Source of the DNA: CAYRZL01 sp964428795
GTDB lineage: Bacteria; Bacillota; Clostridia; Lachnospirales; Lachnospiraceae
Reading direction: 5' to 3'
Assembly (NCBI GenBank): GCA_964428795.1
Contig: CAYRZL010000051.1
Coordinates: 1-20,348 of the forward strand
DNA: 20,348 nt
Shown: positions 6,759-13,975 of the stretch, piece by piece
Numbering within the stretch: position 1 is the first letter of the stretch
Layout: each line of letters starts with the position of its first letter
Made by a program: the position numbers and the translations under genes
The notes under the pieces: model-generated
Seen by the model: the letters and a program-made list of their open reading frames with translations, nothing else
What the model was told of the DNA's origin: nothing
Databases searched by the model: none

Positions 6759-6802
6759 ATGTGAAAGAAGCCTCCGTCAAAGCTTTCTTTAACGTGTCTT
6801 GC
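6759..6802 (+). promoter_or_regulatory. Leader hairpin shared with the RR1 leader (copy B)
   Basis: ATGTG (6759-6763) pairs with CGTGT (6793-6797) using several G-U pairs. AAAGAA-GC pairs with GC-T-TTCTTT, giving a stem with bulges. The sequence aligns without gaps to 833-876, about 32 of 44 bases identical, and several differences keep or shift pairing rather than simply break it. A second small hairpin, GCGTTT-ATG-AAACGC, lies at 6818-6832. Neither has a T run. The role is unknown. Confidence 0.5.
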
Positions 6803-6862
6803 AATTGAAAGGGATTGGCGTTTATGAAACGCTGAAAATATATAATGTGAAAGGAGAAACAT

Positions 6863-8212
6863 ATGAAAATGAAAAGATTTTTAGCTGCATGTCTTACTGC
6901 AGCGCTGGGTGTAAGCCTTTTAGCAGGGTGCGGCGGCTCCGGCACCTCAGGCAAGGATGGTTCCGCCGGGGAGGAAACAACGCAAAAAGCGGCATCATCA
7001 GGAGATACGATCAAGATTGGATATGTCAATCCGACAACAGGTTCTCTTGCGGGAAACGGCGAGGGCTGTCAGTGGGTTGTAGACCAGATCACAGACTATG
7101 TTGACAGTATCGGCGGTATTGAAGTCGATGGGGAGAAGAAGGGAATAGAAGTTATTGTATATGATTCCGAGTCTGACTCCTCAAAATGTTCCGAGCTTGC
7201 CCAGAAGCTGATTGAGGAGGATGATGTTGACCTTATGGTAGCAATTCAGACTCCTGAGACTGTTATCCCGGTTGCTTCCACAGCAGAACGTTATGGCGTT
7301 CCATGTGTGGCAATTCAGGCTCCGGTTGATCCGGTAGCTGCCAACGTAGCAGGCGGAACGGAAACGGAATGGGTATTTGAAGCATTCTGGACGATTGATA
7401 AGGTTTATGAGTGTCACAGCGCTCTCTGGACTGCAGCAGGTTTCGGACCCGGCTCCGGTGCAAAGGTTGGTCTTGCATTTGCAAATGATGCTGATGGTAC
7501 AGCATGGCATGAGGTTTTTGTAGATAAACTGGAGGCAGACGGTTATGAAGTGGTTGATCCGGGTATGTATCCGTCAGGTTCCGACGACTTTACCTCTATC
7601 GCAGCCACATTTGCATCTGAGGATATCGATATTCTTGCAGGAACAAATATCCCGCCGGATTTCCTAAAACTTTACAAGGCTTGTCTTGCTGCAGGCGTAG
7701 AGGTTGACTGTCTTACAATGGGTAAATGCTGTCTGCTGGCAGGCGATGTACAGGCTCTCGAGGATGATACACCGGGTCTTGCTAACGGAATCATGACTGA
7801 GGTTTGGTGGACACCGGATTATCCATTCTCATCCGGTCTTACAGGAATCTCTTCCGCAGATCTTGGCGCAGCTTATACTGCCGACAATGATCGTGATATG
7901 CCTCAGCCGGCAGGCTATGCATACGCGGCTCTTGAGATTGCGGTAAATGCGTTTACCGAAGCAGGTACAACCGATAAAGAAGCGGTTCGCGATGCTCTTG
8001 CAGCTACCGATATCGATACCATCGTAGGTCCGATCAAATATGACCAAGAAATGGATGGTCTTACCTATGGTGATACTGTAATTGCAGGCGGTCAGTGGCA
8101 GCTTCAGGAGGATGGTACAGAGAAACTGGTTATCATCGACAACAGCGTATATTCTGACTATGATATCCCGGTTCAGGGTTCATACAGTCCGGGTAATGCT
8201 ACAAAAAAATAA
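6863..8212 (+). CDS. ABC transporter substrate-binding lipoprotein, Liv/HAAT family (SBP2)
   Basis: A 449-residue extracellular ligand receptor of the importer encoded directly downstream. The signal peptide ends in the classic lipobox LAGC with C23, followed by a Gly/Ser/Thr-rich linker (24-48). The mature domain begins IKIGYVNPTTGSLAG, the typical first strand of Peripla_BP_6 proteins. It is a paralogue of SBP1, with matching segments across the length including the Trp-rich MTEVWWTPDYPFSSGL and a KCC motif aligned with KAC in SBP1. The start at 6863 has AAGGAG at 6851-6856. It is the first gene of the operon behind the TTTAAG promoter. A GC-rich hairpin follows the stop, as expected where the receptor is made in excess over the membrane parts. 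The ligand is unknown; amino acids, amides or other small organics are typical of the family. Confidence 0.9.
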   Translation: MKMKRFLAACLTAALGVSLLAGCGGSGTSGKDGSAGEETTQKAASSGDTIKIGYVNPTTGSLAGNGEGCQWVVDQITDYVDSIGGIEVDGEKKGIEVIVYDSESDSSKCSELAQKLIEEDDVDLMVAIQTPETVIPVASTAERYGVPCVAIQAPVDPVAANVAGGTETEWVFEAFWTIDKVYECHSALWTAAGFGPGSGAKVGLAFANDADGTAWHEVFVDKLEADGYEVVDPGMYPSGSDDFTSIAATFASEDIDILAGTNIPPDFLKLYKACLAAGVEVDCLTMGKCCLLAGDVQALEDDTPGLANGIMTEVWWTPDYPFSSGLTGISSADLGAAYTADNDRDMPQPAGYAYAALEIAVNAFTEAGTTDKEAVRDALAATDIDTIVGPIKYDQEMDGLTYGDTVIAGGQWQLQEDGTEKLVIIDNSVYSDYDIPVQGSYSPGNATKK

Positions 8213-8241
8213 TAATTAAGCGATAACTGATATTTCATAGA

Positions 8242-8262
8242 GCGGAGAGATTTTCTCTCCGC
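8242..8262 (+). other. Intercistronic stabilising hairpin after SBP2
   Basis: GCGGAGAGA (8242-8250) and TCTCTCCGC (8254-8262) form a perfect 9-bp stem with a TTT loop. Only CTTATG follows, with no T run, so it should not terminate strongly. Such hairpins between a binding-protein gene and its permease genes commonly protect the upstream mRNA from 3' decay, giving more receptor than transporter. This function is inferred from position. Confidence 0.75.
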
Positions 8263-8296
8263 CTTATGAATGACAGGCCTCAAAGGGAGGACTTTT

Positions 8297-9028
8297 ATGG
8301 GGAATATTTTAACATTTGAACATGTGGATGCGGGTTATGGACGAGTTCAGATACTTCATGATCTGTCATTTGAAGTAGAAGAGGGCGAAGTCTATGGTGT
8401 AATCGGACCGAATGGCTGTGGCAAGACAACGATGTTCAATGCTCTTATCGGACTTATTGTTCCAAGTCATGGAAAAATTATGTTTGATGGGAACGATATT
8501 ACAAAAATGAAACCGAATGATCGTTGTATGATGGGCATCGGGCGTACCTATCAGGTTCCGCGTCCTTTTGAAGGTATGAGTGTTTATGAAAATGTTCTTG
8601 TGGCGGCAGTTCATGGCGCAAAGCATTCGGAAAAGAGCGGCAGAAATGTTGCCCTGGATGCTTTGAAACTGACAGGGATTTACGACAAGAGAGAGATTCG
8701 TGCCGGTGAGCTCACCCTGCTGGACCGTAAACGTATGGAGATTGCAAGAGCGCTTGGAACCGAGCCGAAGCTGTTATTGCTGGACGAGGTAGCTGCCGGA
8801 TTGACAGAGGCAGAGGTACAGGATGTTATCAAAATGGTAGCGGATCTGAAGGCTGCCAAATATTCTATTATCTGGATCGAGCATGTCATTCAGACAATGG
8901 TAGAGGCTACCGATCATCTGATGTGTATGGAAACTGGTCATGAGCTGATCATTGGCGAGCCTCGTTCCGTTATGAATTCAAAAGAGGTCGAGGCAGTATA
9001 TCTGGGGGTGGAGGAAGAAGATGAGTGA
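8297..9028 (+). CDS. ABC transporter ATP-binding protein, LivG-like
   Basis: A 243-residue cytoplasmic ATPase of the Liv/HAAT importer. Walker A is GPNGCGKT at 37-44, the Q-loop glutamine lies in TYQVPRPF (about 86), and Walker B is LLLLDE ending at D163/E164. The switch histidine is H196 in IEHVI. The signature motif is degenerate, reading LTLLD (139-143) where LSGGQ is expected; similar LT-x-x-D forms occur in part of the LivG family, so this is probably a subfamily trait. ATG at 8297 is preferred, with GGGAGG at 8285-8290; the in-frame ATG at 8270 lies upstream of that site. It overlaps the LivF-like gene by 8 bp and should form a heterodimer with it. Confidence 0.92.
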   Translation: MGNILTFEHVDAGYGRVQILHDLSFEVEEGEVYGVIGPNGCGKTTMFNALIGLIVPSHGKIMFDGNDITKMKPNDRCMMGIGRTYQVPRPFEGMSVYENVLVAAVHGAKHSEKSGRNVALDALKLTGIYDKREIRAGELTLLDRKRMEIARALGTEPKLLLLDEVAAGLTEAEVQDVIKMVADLKAAKYSIIWIEHVIQTMVEATDHLMCMETGHELIIGEPRSVMNSKEVEAVYLGVEEEDE

Positions 9029-9734
9029 GCCTATTTTAAAAGTGGAAGGTGTTCAGGCAAAATATGGAGATTTCATTGCTGTTGAGTCTGCGACATTGGA
9101 TGTTCCGGAAGGTCAGATCGTTTCCCTTATAGGATCAAACGGTGCAGGTAAATCTACTCTTATGGATACCATTGCAGGTTTGCACAAGGCTTCTGCCGGA
9201 AAAATCTATTTTAAAGGGGAAGATATTACGGGAATGCCTGCGGAAAAGATCGTCCTGAAAGGACTTTCGCTGGTTCCTCAGGGAAGCCGCTGTTTTATAA
9301 GAATGTCAGTAGAAGATAATCTTATCATGGGTAGCTTTCCAAAATCAGCACGCAAGCAGGCGAAGGATACGCTTGAGTATGTATACGATCTGTTTCCTGT
9401 ATTAAAAGAAAAGAGGAATGATCTGTCAGGCAGCCTGTCAGGCGGACAGCGCCAGATGGTGGCAGTAGGACGGGCGCTTATGACCAGACCAGAGCTTATC
9501 CTGTTTGATGAGATCTCACTTGGTCTTGCACCTACGATCATTAAAGACATTTATGCACGGATTAAAGAAATCAGTGCATCAGGGACGACAGTTGTACTTG
9601 TGGAGCAGGATACGCATCGTGCAATTAAGACAGCAGAAATCTGCTATGTAATGCTTAAGGGTAATGTGGTTCTTTCCGGGCGTTCAAAGGAACTGGGAGA
9701 GGACGAGATTAAAAAAGCATACTTTGGTGTGTAG
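9021..9734 (+). CDS. ABC transporter ATP-binding protein, LivF-like
   Basis: A 237-residue second ATPase of the importer. Walker A is GSNGAGKS at 38-45, the Q loop is in VPQGSR, the canonical signature LSGGQ is at 139-143, and Walker B ends at D163/E164. The switch position reads LVEQD, with Gln in place of the usual His, which is common in LivF proteins. Because LivG has a degenerate signature while LivF keeps LSGGQ but lacks the switch His, the two nucleotide sites may be unequal (inference). GGAGG at 9010-9014 precedes the ATG, and the start overlaps the LivG stop by 8 bp, so synthesis is coupled. Confidence 0.93.
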   Translation: MSEPILKVEGVQAKYGDFIAVESATLDVPEGQIVSLIGSNGAGKSTLMDTIAGLHKASAGKIYFKGEDITGMPAEKIVLKGLSLVPQGSRCFIRMSVEDNLIMGSFPKSARKQAKDTLEYVYDLFPVLKEKRNDLSGSLSGGQRQMVAVGRALMTRPELILFDEISLGLAPTIIKDIYARIKEISASGTTVVLVEQDTHRAIKTAEICYVMLKGNVVLSGRSKELGEDEIKKAYFGV

Positions 9735-9748
9735 GGGAGGTATAGGAT

Positions 9749-10588
9749 ATGATAATGCAGTTAATAATCAACGGCTTATTGCTGGGAGGTGTCTATGCTG
9801 TTATGGGCGTGGGCATGACAATGATTTTTGGTATTGTAAAGCTTACCAACCTGGCACATGGCGAATTTATTATCATTGGAGCTTATGCATCAACGCTTAT
9901 AGCTGCGAAGCTTGGAGTAGATCCGATTCTTACATTGATTATCACCGTACCGCTTATGTTTATATTCGGTATGATACTTCAGAGCGGACTTATTAACAGG
10001 GTAATGCTTAAGGGCTCAGAACCGGCATTGCTTGTAACCTTTGGCCTGTCCATCATCCTGCAGGATGCGATGCTTCTTCTGTTTACTGCGGATGCAAGAC
10101 ATACAGGCGGTTCGTACAGTTCCAAAACATTCCAGATCGGCAGCATCAGTATTGCGCTTCTGGATGTAATATTGCTGATTATCAGTTTGATTACAATTAT
10201 TGTCCTGGCATGGTTCCTCAAAAAGACCTATCTGGGGCGTTCGATCCGGGCCACTTCGGATGATACTCAGGCTGCATCCCTGATGGGCGTAAGCGTAAGG
10301 AGAACCTATGGTATTGCTATGGGTATCGCAATGGCTACGGCGGCAGTCGCAGGCTTATGCGTGGCTCTGAAATGGACCTATTACCCCAGCAGCGGCGGCA
10401 GTTATCTTCTTACTTCCTTCGGTGTAGTAGTTATTGGCGGTATGGGAAGTATTCCGGGCGCTCTTGCTGCAGGTTTTATTTTTGGAATAGCTACCGTTTG
10501 CGGCGGTGCGAACTACGGTATGCTGGTTGGATATCTCATTCTGATCGCCATGCTTGCAATCCGTCCGCAGGGCTTATTCAGTAAATAG
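9749..10588 (+). CDS. ABC transporter permease, LivH-like
   Basis: A 279-residue integral membrane permease of the BPD_transp_2 (LivH/LivM) family, with about eight hydrophobic segments. The N-terminal GLLLGGVYAVMGVGMTMIFG followed by NLAHGEFIIIGAY is the hallmark of LivH. The cytoplasmic coupling segment lies around SIRATSDDTQAASLMGV, and the conserved GGMGSIPGALAAG loop is near the C terminus. GGGGAGG at 9734-9740 gives the start, 14 bp after the LivF stop. It should dimerise with the LivM-like protein to form the translocation pore. Many genomes place livH and livM before livG and livF; here the ATPase genes come first. Confidence 0.92.
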   Translation: MIMQLIINGLLLGGVYAVMGVGMTMIFGIVKLTNLAHGEFIIIGAYASTLIAAKLGVDPILTLIITVPLMFIFGMILQSGLINRVMLKGSEPALLVTFGLSIILQDAMLLLFTADARHTGGSYSSKTFQIGSISIALLDVILLIISLITIIVLAWFLKKTYLGRSIRATSDDTQAASLMGVSVRRTYGIAMGIAMATAAVAGLCVALKWTYYPSSGGSYLLTSFGVVVIGGMGSIPGALAAGFIFGIATVCGGANYGMLVGYLILIAMLAIRPQGLFSK

Positions 10589-10602
10589 GAAGGAGGAAAA
10601 TG

Positions 10603-11625
10603 ATGGATAATAAAACTTTAGCCTCTACCCGCAAAGCTACTAAAGTTGCTGACGGTATTCCTATGCTTATAATCTGTGCGGCTGTTGTAGCTTTTTTGTA
10701 TATTGCCGGTGCGGCAAATATTTTTTCAAGTAATATTATGAGATACCTGCTGAAGATCTTTTTGTATATTACTCTTGGTGAAATGTGGAATCTTCTCAGC
10801 GGTTTTACAGGAATGACAAGTCTGGGACAGCAGGCATATATCGGTATAGCCGGATATACGGTAGCTGTAATTACATCTACGTTTGGATTGTCCCTGGGAC
10901 TCGGCGTTTTGCTGGGAACGATAATTGGCACCGTGATTTCATTCGGACTTTCCTTTATTCTTTTCCGAATGAGAGGTATGTATTTTGCAATTGCAACTTG
11001 GGTAGTTGCAGAAGCATTATGCGTATGGTTCAAGAGCTGGAAATTTGTAAACATGGGCGGCGGCATGTCTGTTACTGCCAAACCATATCCAAAGACAGTA
11101 GCTATTTATCTTATGGCTCTTACGGTTTGTGTGGCAGCATTGATCGTTGTATACGTTCTTCTCAGAACAAAGACCGGTCTTGGCCTTACAGCCATGAGAG
11201 ATGATACGGACGCTGCTTCATCAGTTGGTGTCAATATTTTTAAATCAAAGCTTCTTGTTTATGTGATCGCTGCATTGTTCACTGCCCTTGCAGGCGCGGT
11301 ATTCTTTATAAACAAAGGTACGATCTATCCGGACAGCGGATTTGACATCGGCTGGACCGTAGCTGTTGTATTTATTGTAATCGTAGGCGGTATCGGAACT
11401 GTCTCGGGGCCTATCGTAGGTGGTGTCATCTATGTACTTCTTGATGAGTATCTTGCTCATTATGCAGGATGGTCCAATATTATTCTGGGAGCAATCGCTA
11501 TTTTGGTTATTATTTTCCTGCCGGATGGTATTATGGGAACCATTCAGAAGAAGTTGAATTTTGAGATCTTCTCACAGAAACGTTTCTCAGAGCCTAAGAA
11601 ACGTAAAAAAGCGAAAGCGGAATAA
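10603..11625 (+). CDS. ABC transporter permease, LivM-like
   Basis: A 340-residue integral membrane permease and second half of the pore. After a polar N-terminal tail (1-20) it shows the LivM pattern: LGEMWNLLSGFTGMTSLGQQAYIGIAGYT, then a coupling segment AMRDDTDAASSVGVN and the conserved GGIGTVSGPIVGG loop. The C-terminal tail is very basic (KKRKKAKAE). ATG at 10603 is preferred because AGGAGG ends at 10596, leaving 6 bp; the immediately preceding ATG at 10600 would leave only 3 and adds one residue. It is the last gene of the transporter operon. The terminator at 11652-11708 follows. Confidence 0.9.
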   Translation: MDNKTLASTRKATKVADGIPMLIICAAVVAFLYIAGAANIFSSNIMRYLLKIFLYITLGEMWNLLSGFTGMTSLGQQAYIGIAGYTVAVITSTFGLSLGLGVLLGTIIGTVISFGLSFILFRMRGMYFAIATWVVAEALCVWFKSWKFVNMGGGMSVTAKPYPKTVAIYLMALTVCVAALIVVYVLLRTKTGLGLTAMRDDTDAASSVGVNIFKSKLLVYVIAALFTALAGAVFFINKGTIYPDSGFDIGWTVAVVFIVIVGGIGTVSGPIVGGVIYVLLDEYLAHYAGWSNIILGAIAILVIIFLPDGIMGTIQKKLNFEIFSQKRFSEPKKRKKAKAE

Positions 11626-11646
11626 AAACGCAGAGTTAATTTAATG

Positions 11647-11675
11647 TAGAAAAGAAACCTCGATTATGGTATAAT
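11647..11675 (+). promoter_or_regulatory. Promoter of hisHF, inside the terminator hairpin
   Basis: TATAAT at 11670-11675 with TGG just before it forms an extended -10. TAGAAA (11647-11652), 17 bp upstream, is a 4/6 match to the -35. The -10 lies in the loop of the upstream operon's terminator. RNA starting near 11682 lacks the left arm and escapes termination. Confidence 0.65.
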
Positions 11676-11708
11676 TCCCTTTATATCGTATTCGGGGATT
11701 TCTTTTTT
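11652..11708 (+). terminator. Rho-independent terminator of the ABC operon
   Basis: AAGAAA-CCTCGA (11652-11663) pairs with TTCGGGG-A-TTTCTT (11692-11704) with one bulge. The T run continues to 11708. The loop of nearly 30 nt is long because it contains the his promoter -10. Confidence 0.75.
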
Positions 11709-11757
11709 GTTGCCGGATATGCAGGAAATGCTCATAAATATGAGGAGAATGGAAAAT

Positions 11758-12378
11758 ATGATAGCAATTATTGATTACGATGCAGGTAATTTAAAAAGTG
11801 TGGAGAAGGCGCTGGTATCTCTCGGACAGGAGAGTATTATCACCAGTGATCATAGAGAAATTTTGCGGGCGGATAAAGTGATCCTGCCGGGGGTGGGAGC
11901 ATTCGGAGATGCCATGGCAAATTTAAAGAAAATGGAGCTGGACAAGGTGATTCGTGAAGTGGCAGAGCAGGGTATTCCCTTCCTTGGCATCTGTCTTGGC
12001 TTGCAGCTTTTATTTGAGAGCAGTGAGGAAAGTCCCGGTGTGGAGGGACTTGGCATTTTAAAAGGTCATATCTTAAGGATTCCGGATGAGCCGGGACTTA
12101 AGATTCCGCATATTGGATGGAATTCGCTGGATTTGATGAATGAGGGACGCCTGTTTGCAGGAATTTCAGATCAGTCCTATGTTTATTTTGTACATTCCTA
12201 CTATCTGAAGGCAGCGGATGAACAGATCGTCAAAGCTGTCACACATTACAGTACTGCCATTCATGCTTCCGTGGAGCAGGGCAATGTGTTTGCCTGCCAG
12301 TTTCATCCGGAAAAGAGCAGTACCGTAGGTCTGAAGATTTTGAAGAATTTTGCGGAAATTGACGGAGGTGAACGCTGA
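11758..12378 (+). CDS. hisH: Imidazole glycerol phosphate synthase, glutaminase subunit HisH
   Basis: A 206-residue class I glutamine amidotransferase. In histidine biosynthesis it releases ammonia from glutamine and passes it to HisF, which makes imidazole glycerol phosphate and AICAR from PRFAR. The N terminus MIAIIDYDAGNLKSV is typical, the oxyanion region is PGVGAFG, the nucleophile is C79 in GICLGLQ, and H183 and E185 in FHPEKS complete the triad. ATG at 11758 is chosen because GAGGAGA (11742-11748) is correctly spaced and the protein then begins at the conserved start; several in-frame ATGs upstream have no support. Its last base is shared with the hisF start (TGATG). No other his genes lie in the window. 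Confidence 0.96.
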   Translation: MIAIIDYDAGNLKSVEKALVSLGQESIITSDHREILRADKVILPGVGAFGDAMANLKKMELDKVIREVAEQGIPFLGICLGLQLLFESSEESPGVEGLGILKGHILRIPDEPGLKIPHIGWNSLDLMNEGRLFAGISDQSYVYFVHSYYLKAADEQIVKAVTHYSTAIHASVEQGNVFACQFHPEKSSTVGLKILKNFAEIDGGER

Positions 12379-13139
12379 TGTTTACAAAACGAATCATTCC
12401 ATGTCTGGATGTAAATAACGGGCGCGTGGTAAAAGGCGTCAACTTTGTGAATCTGCGGGATGCGGGAGATCCGGTGGAGATTGCCGCAGCTTATGATAAA
12501 GCAGGTGCGGACGAGGTGGTTTTCCTCGATATCACAGCCTCCTCCGATGCCAGAAACACCGTGGTGGATATGGTGCGCAATGTAGCGGAAAAGGTGTTTA
12601 TCCCGTTTACCGTGGGCGGTGGTATCCGAAGTGTGGATGATTTTAAAGCGCTGCTGCGGGAAGGTGCGGACAAAATTTCAATCAATTCCGCAGCAATTAT
12701 GAATCCGAATCTGATTTCCGAGGCGGCAGACAAGTTCGGAAGTCAGTGCGTGGTGGTTGCCATTGATGCCAGACGGCGGGAGGATGGCAGCGGATGGAAC
12801 ATCTACAAAAATGGCGGACGCATAGATATGGGAATCGATGCGGTAGAGTGGGCGATGAAGGCGGACCGACTGGGAGCGGGAGAAATTTTGCTCACCAGCA
12901 TGGATTGCGACGGAACGAAAGCGGGATATGATATCAAACTGACCCGCATGATTGCGGAAAATGTATCCATCCCGGTCATCGCTTCCGGCGGGGCAGGTAC
13001 GATGGAGCATTTTTATGATGCATTGACAGAAGGAAAAGCGGATGCTGCACTGGCAGCTTCGTTGTTTCACTATAAAGAGATGGAAATTATGGACTTGAAG
13101 GATTATCTGGCAGGACGGGGCGTGTCTGTGCGCAGATAA
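12378..13139 (+). CDS. hisF: Imidazole glycerol phosphate synthase, cyclase subunit HisF
   Basis: A 253-residue (beta/alpha)8-barrel cyclase that uses ammonia channelled from HisH to convert PRFAR into imidazole glycerol phosphate and AICAR. Both catalytic aspartates are present: D11 in IIPCLDVNNG and D130 in VVVAIDARR. The phosphate-binding loops are also visible (TVGGGIRS at 78-85, and IASGGAGT near the C-terminal side). The length matches the family. The start overlaps the hisH stop by one base, ensuring stoichiometric synthesis of the 1:1 complex. Confidence 0.97.
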   Translation: MFTKRIIPCLDVNNGRVVKGVNFVNLRDAGDPVEIAAAYDKAGADEVVFLDITASSDARNTVVDMVRNVAEKVFIPFTVGGGIRSVDDFKALLREGADKISINSAAIMNPNLISEAADKFGSQCVVVAIDARRREDGSGWNIYKNGGRIDMGIDAVEWAMKADRLGAGEILLTSMDCDGTKAGYDIKLTRMIAENVSIPVIASGGAGTMEHFYDALTEGKADAALAASLFHYKEMEIMDLKDYLAGRGVSVRR

Positions 13140-13177
13140 ATTTTCAGAAGAGAAATGAGAACAAAAGGAGAACAATT

Positions 13178-13852
13178 ATGCCGGCAATTTCAAATGACTG
13201 GACTGTGCCCTTAACAGCGGAGTTTCGCAAACCGTACTACAGAGAATTGTATCAAAAAGTGATACATGAGTATAATACCACCAAAGTGTTTCCGGCGCCG
13301 GATGATATTTTCAATGCCTTTCATCTGACACCCTTATCTCAGGTAAAAGTGGTGATTTTGGGGCAGGACCCCTACCATAACGACGGACAGGCACATGGAC
13401 TTTGCTTTTCCGTAAAACCTCAGGTGGAGATACCGCCTTCTCTTGTGAATATTTATCAGGAGCTTCATGACGATCTTGGCTGCCGGATTCCAAACAACGG
13501 ATATCTGGTGAAATGGGCGCGGCAGGGTGTGCTTATGCTGAATACCGTGCTGACGGTGCGTGCACATCAGGCAAATTCTCACAGAGACATTGGCTGGGAA
13601 CAGTTTACGGATGCGGTGATCCGTGCGGTCAATGAGCAGGACAGGCCTATCGTATTTTTGCTCTGGGGCAGACCTGCCCAGATGAAAAAAAGTATGCTGA
13701 ATAATCCAAAGCATCTGATTTTAGAGGCTCCCCACCCAAGTCCCCTGTCAGCGTACCGCGGTTTTTTCGGCTGCCGGCATTTCAGCCGGACAAATGAGTT
13801 TTTGACCCTGCATGGGTTGGAGCCGATCGACTGGCAGATTGAGGATGTGTGA
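13178..13852 (+). CDS. ung: Uracil-DNA glycosylase, family 1
   Basis: A 224-residue enzyme that excises uracil from DNA at the start of base excision repair. The water-activating motif GQDPYH is at 62-67 with catalytic D64, the same number as in E. coli Ung. The uracil-binding segment GLCFSV is at 74-79, VLMLNTVLTV is at 118-127, and the DNA-intercalating HPSPLS loop is at 186-191 with catalytic H186. AAGGAG at 13165-13170 precedes the ATG. It lies 38 bp after hisF with no terminator, so it is probably read from the his promoter; the functional link is not obvious. Confidence 0.97.
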   Translation: MPAISNDWTVPLTAEFRKPYYRELYQKVIHEYNTTKVFPAPDDIFNAFHLTPLSQVKVVILGQDPYHNDGQAHGLCFSVKPQVEIPPSLVNIYQELHDDLGCRIPNNGYLVKWARQGVLMLNTVLTVRAHQANSHRDIGWEQFTDAVIRAVNEQDRPIVFLLWGRPAQMKKSMLNNPKHLILEAPHPSPLSAYRGFFGCRHFSRTNEFLTLHGLEPIDWQIEDV

Positions 13853-13864
13853 TAACAGATGCGT

Positions 13865-13923
13865 GTGGAAAACATGTACTGACAAGTACAGAGTGAAGGT
13901 CATCCCTGAACCTGGTTTTCCGC
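13865..13923 (+). other. Predicted three-way-junction RNA or inverted-repeat structure before parE
   Basis: GTGGAAAAC (13865-13873) closes with GTTTTCCGC (13915-13923). Inside are a perfect hairpin TGTACT-GACA-AGTACA (13875-13890) and a second hairpin AGGT.CA-TCCC-TG-A-ACCT (13897-13913). Together they make a compact three-helix junction. No T run follows, so it is not a terminator. It could be a structured 5' leader of parE-parC or a small dispersed repeat. I recognise no known RNA family. Confidence 0.4.
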
Positions 13924-13975
13924 TTCGCAAAAAAAGATATTTTCAATAGTAATAATGGAAAGCGAGATATAACAG

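Noticed and set aside
6799..7104. Open frame overlapping the start of SBP2 in another frame
   Set aside because: It begins with TTG without a ribosome binding site, and its sequence is the shifted reading of the signal peptide of SBP2.
13875..13923. Hammerhead ribozyme or other known riboswitch in the parE leader
   Set aside because: CTGACAAG resembles but does not match the CTGANGA core, the GAAA partner is missing, and no known aptamer consensus was recognised.
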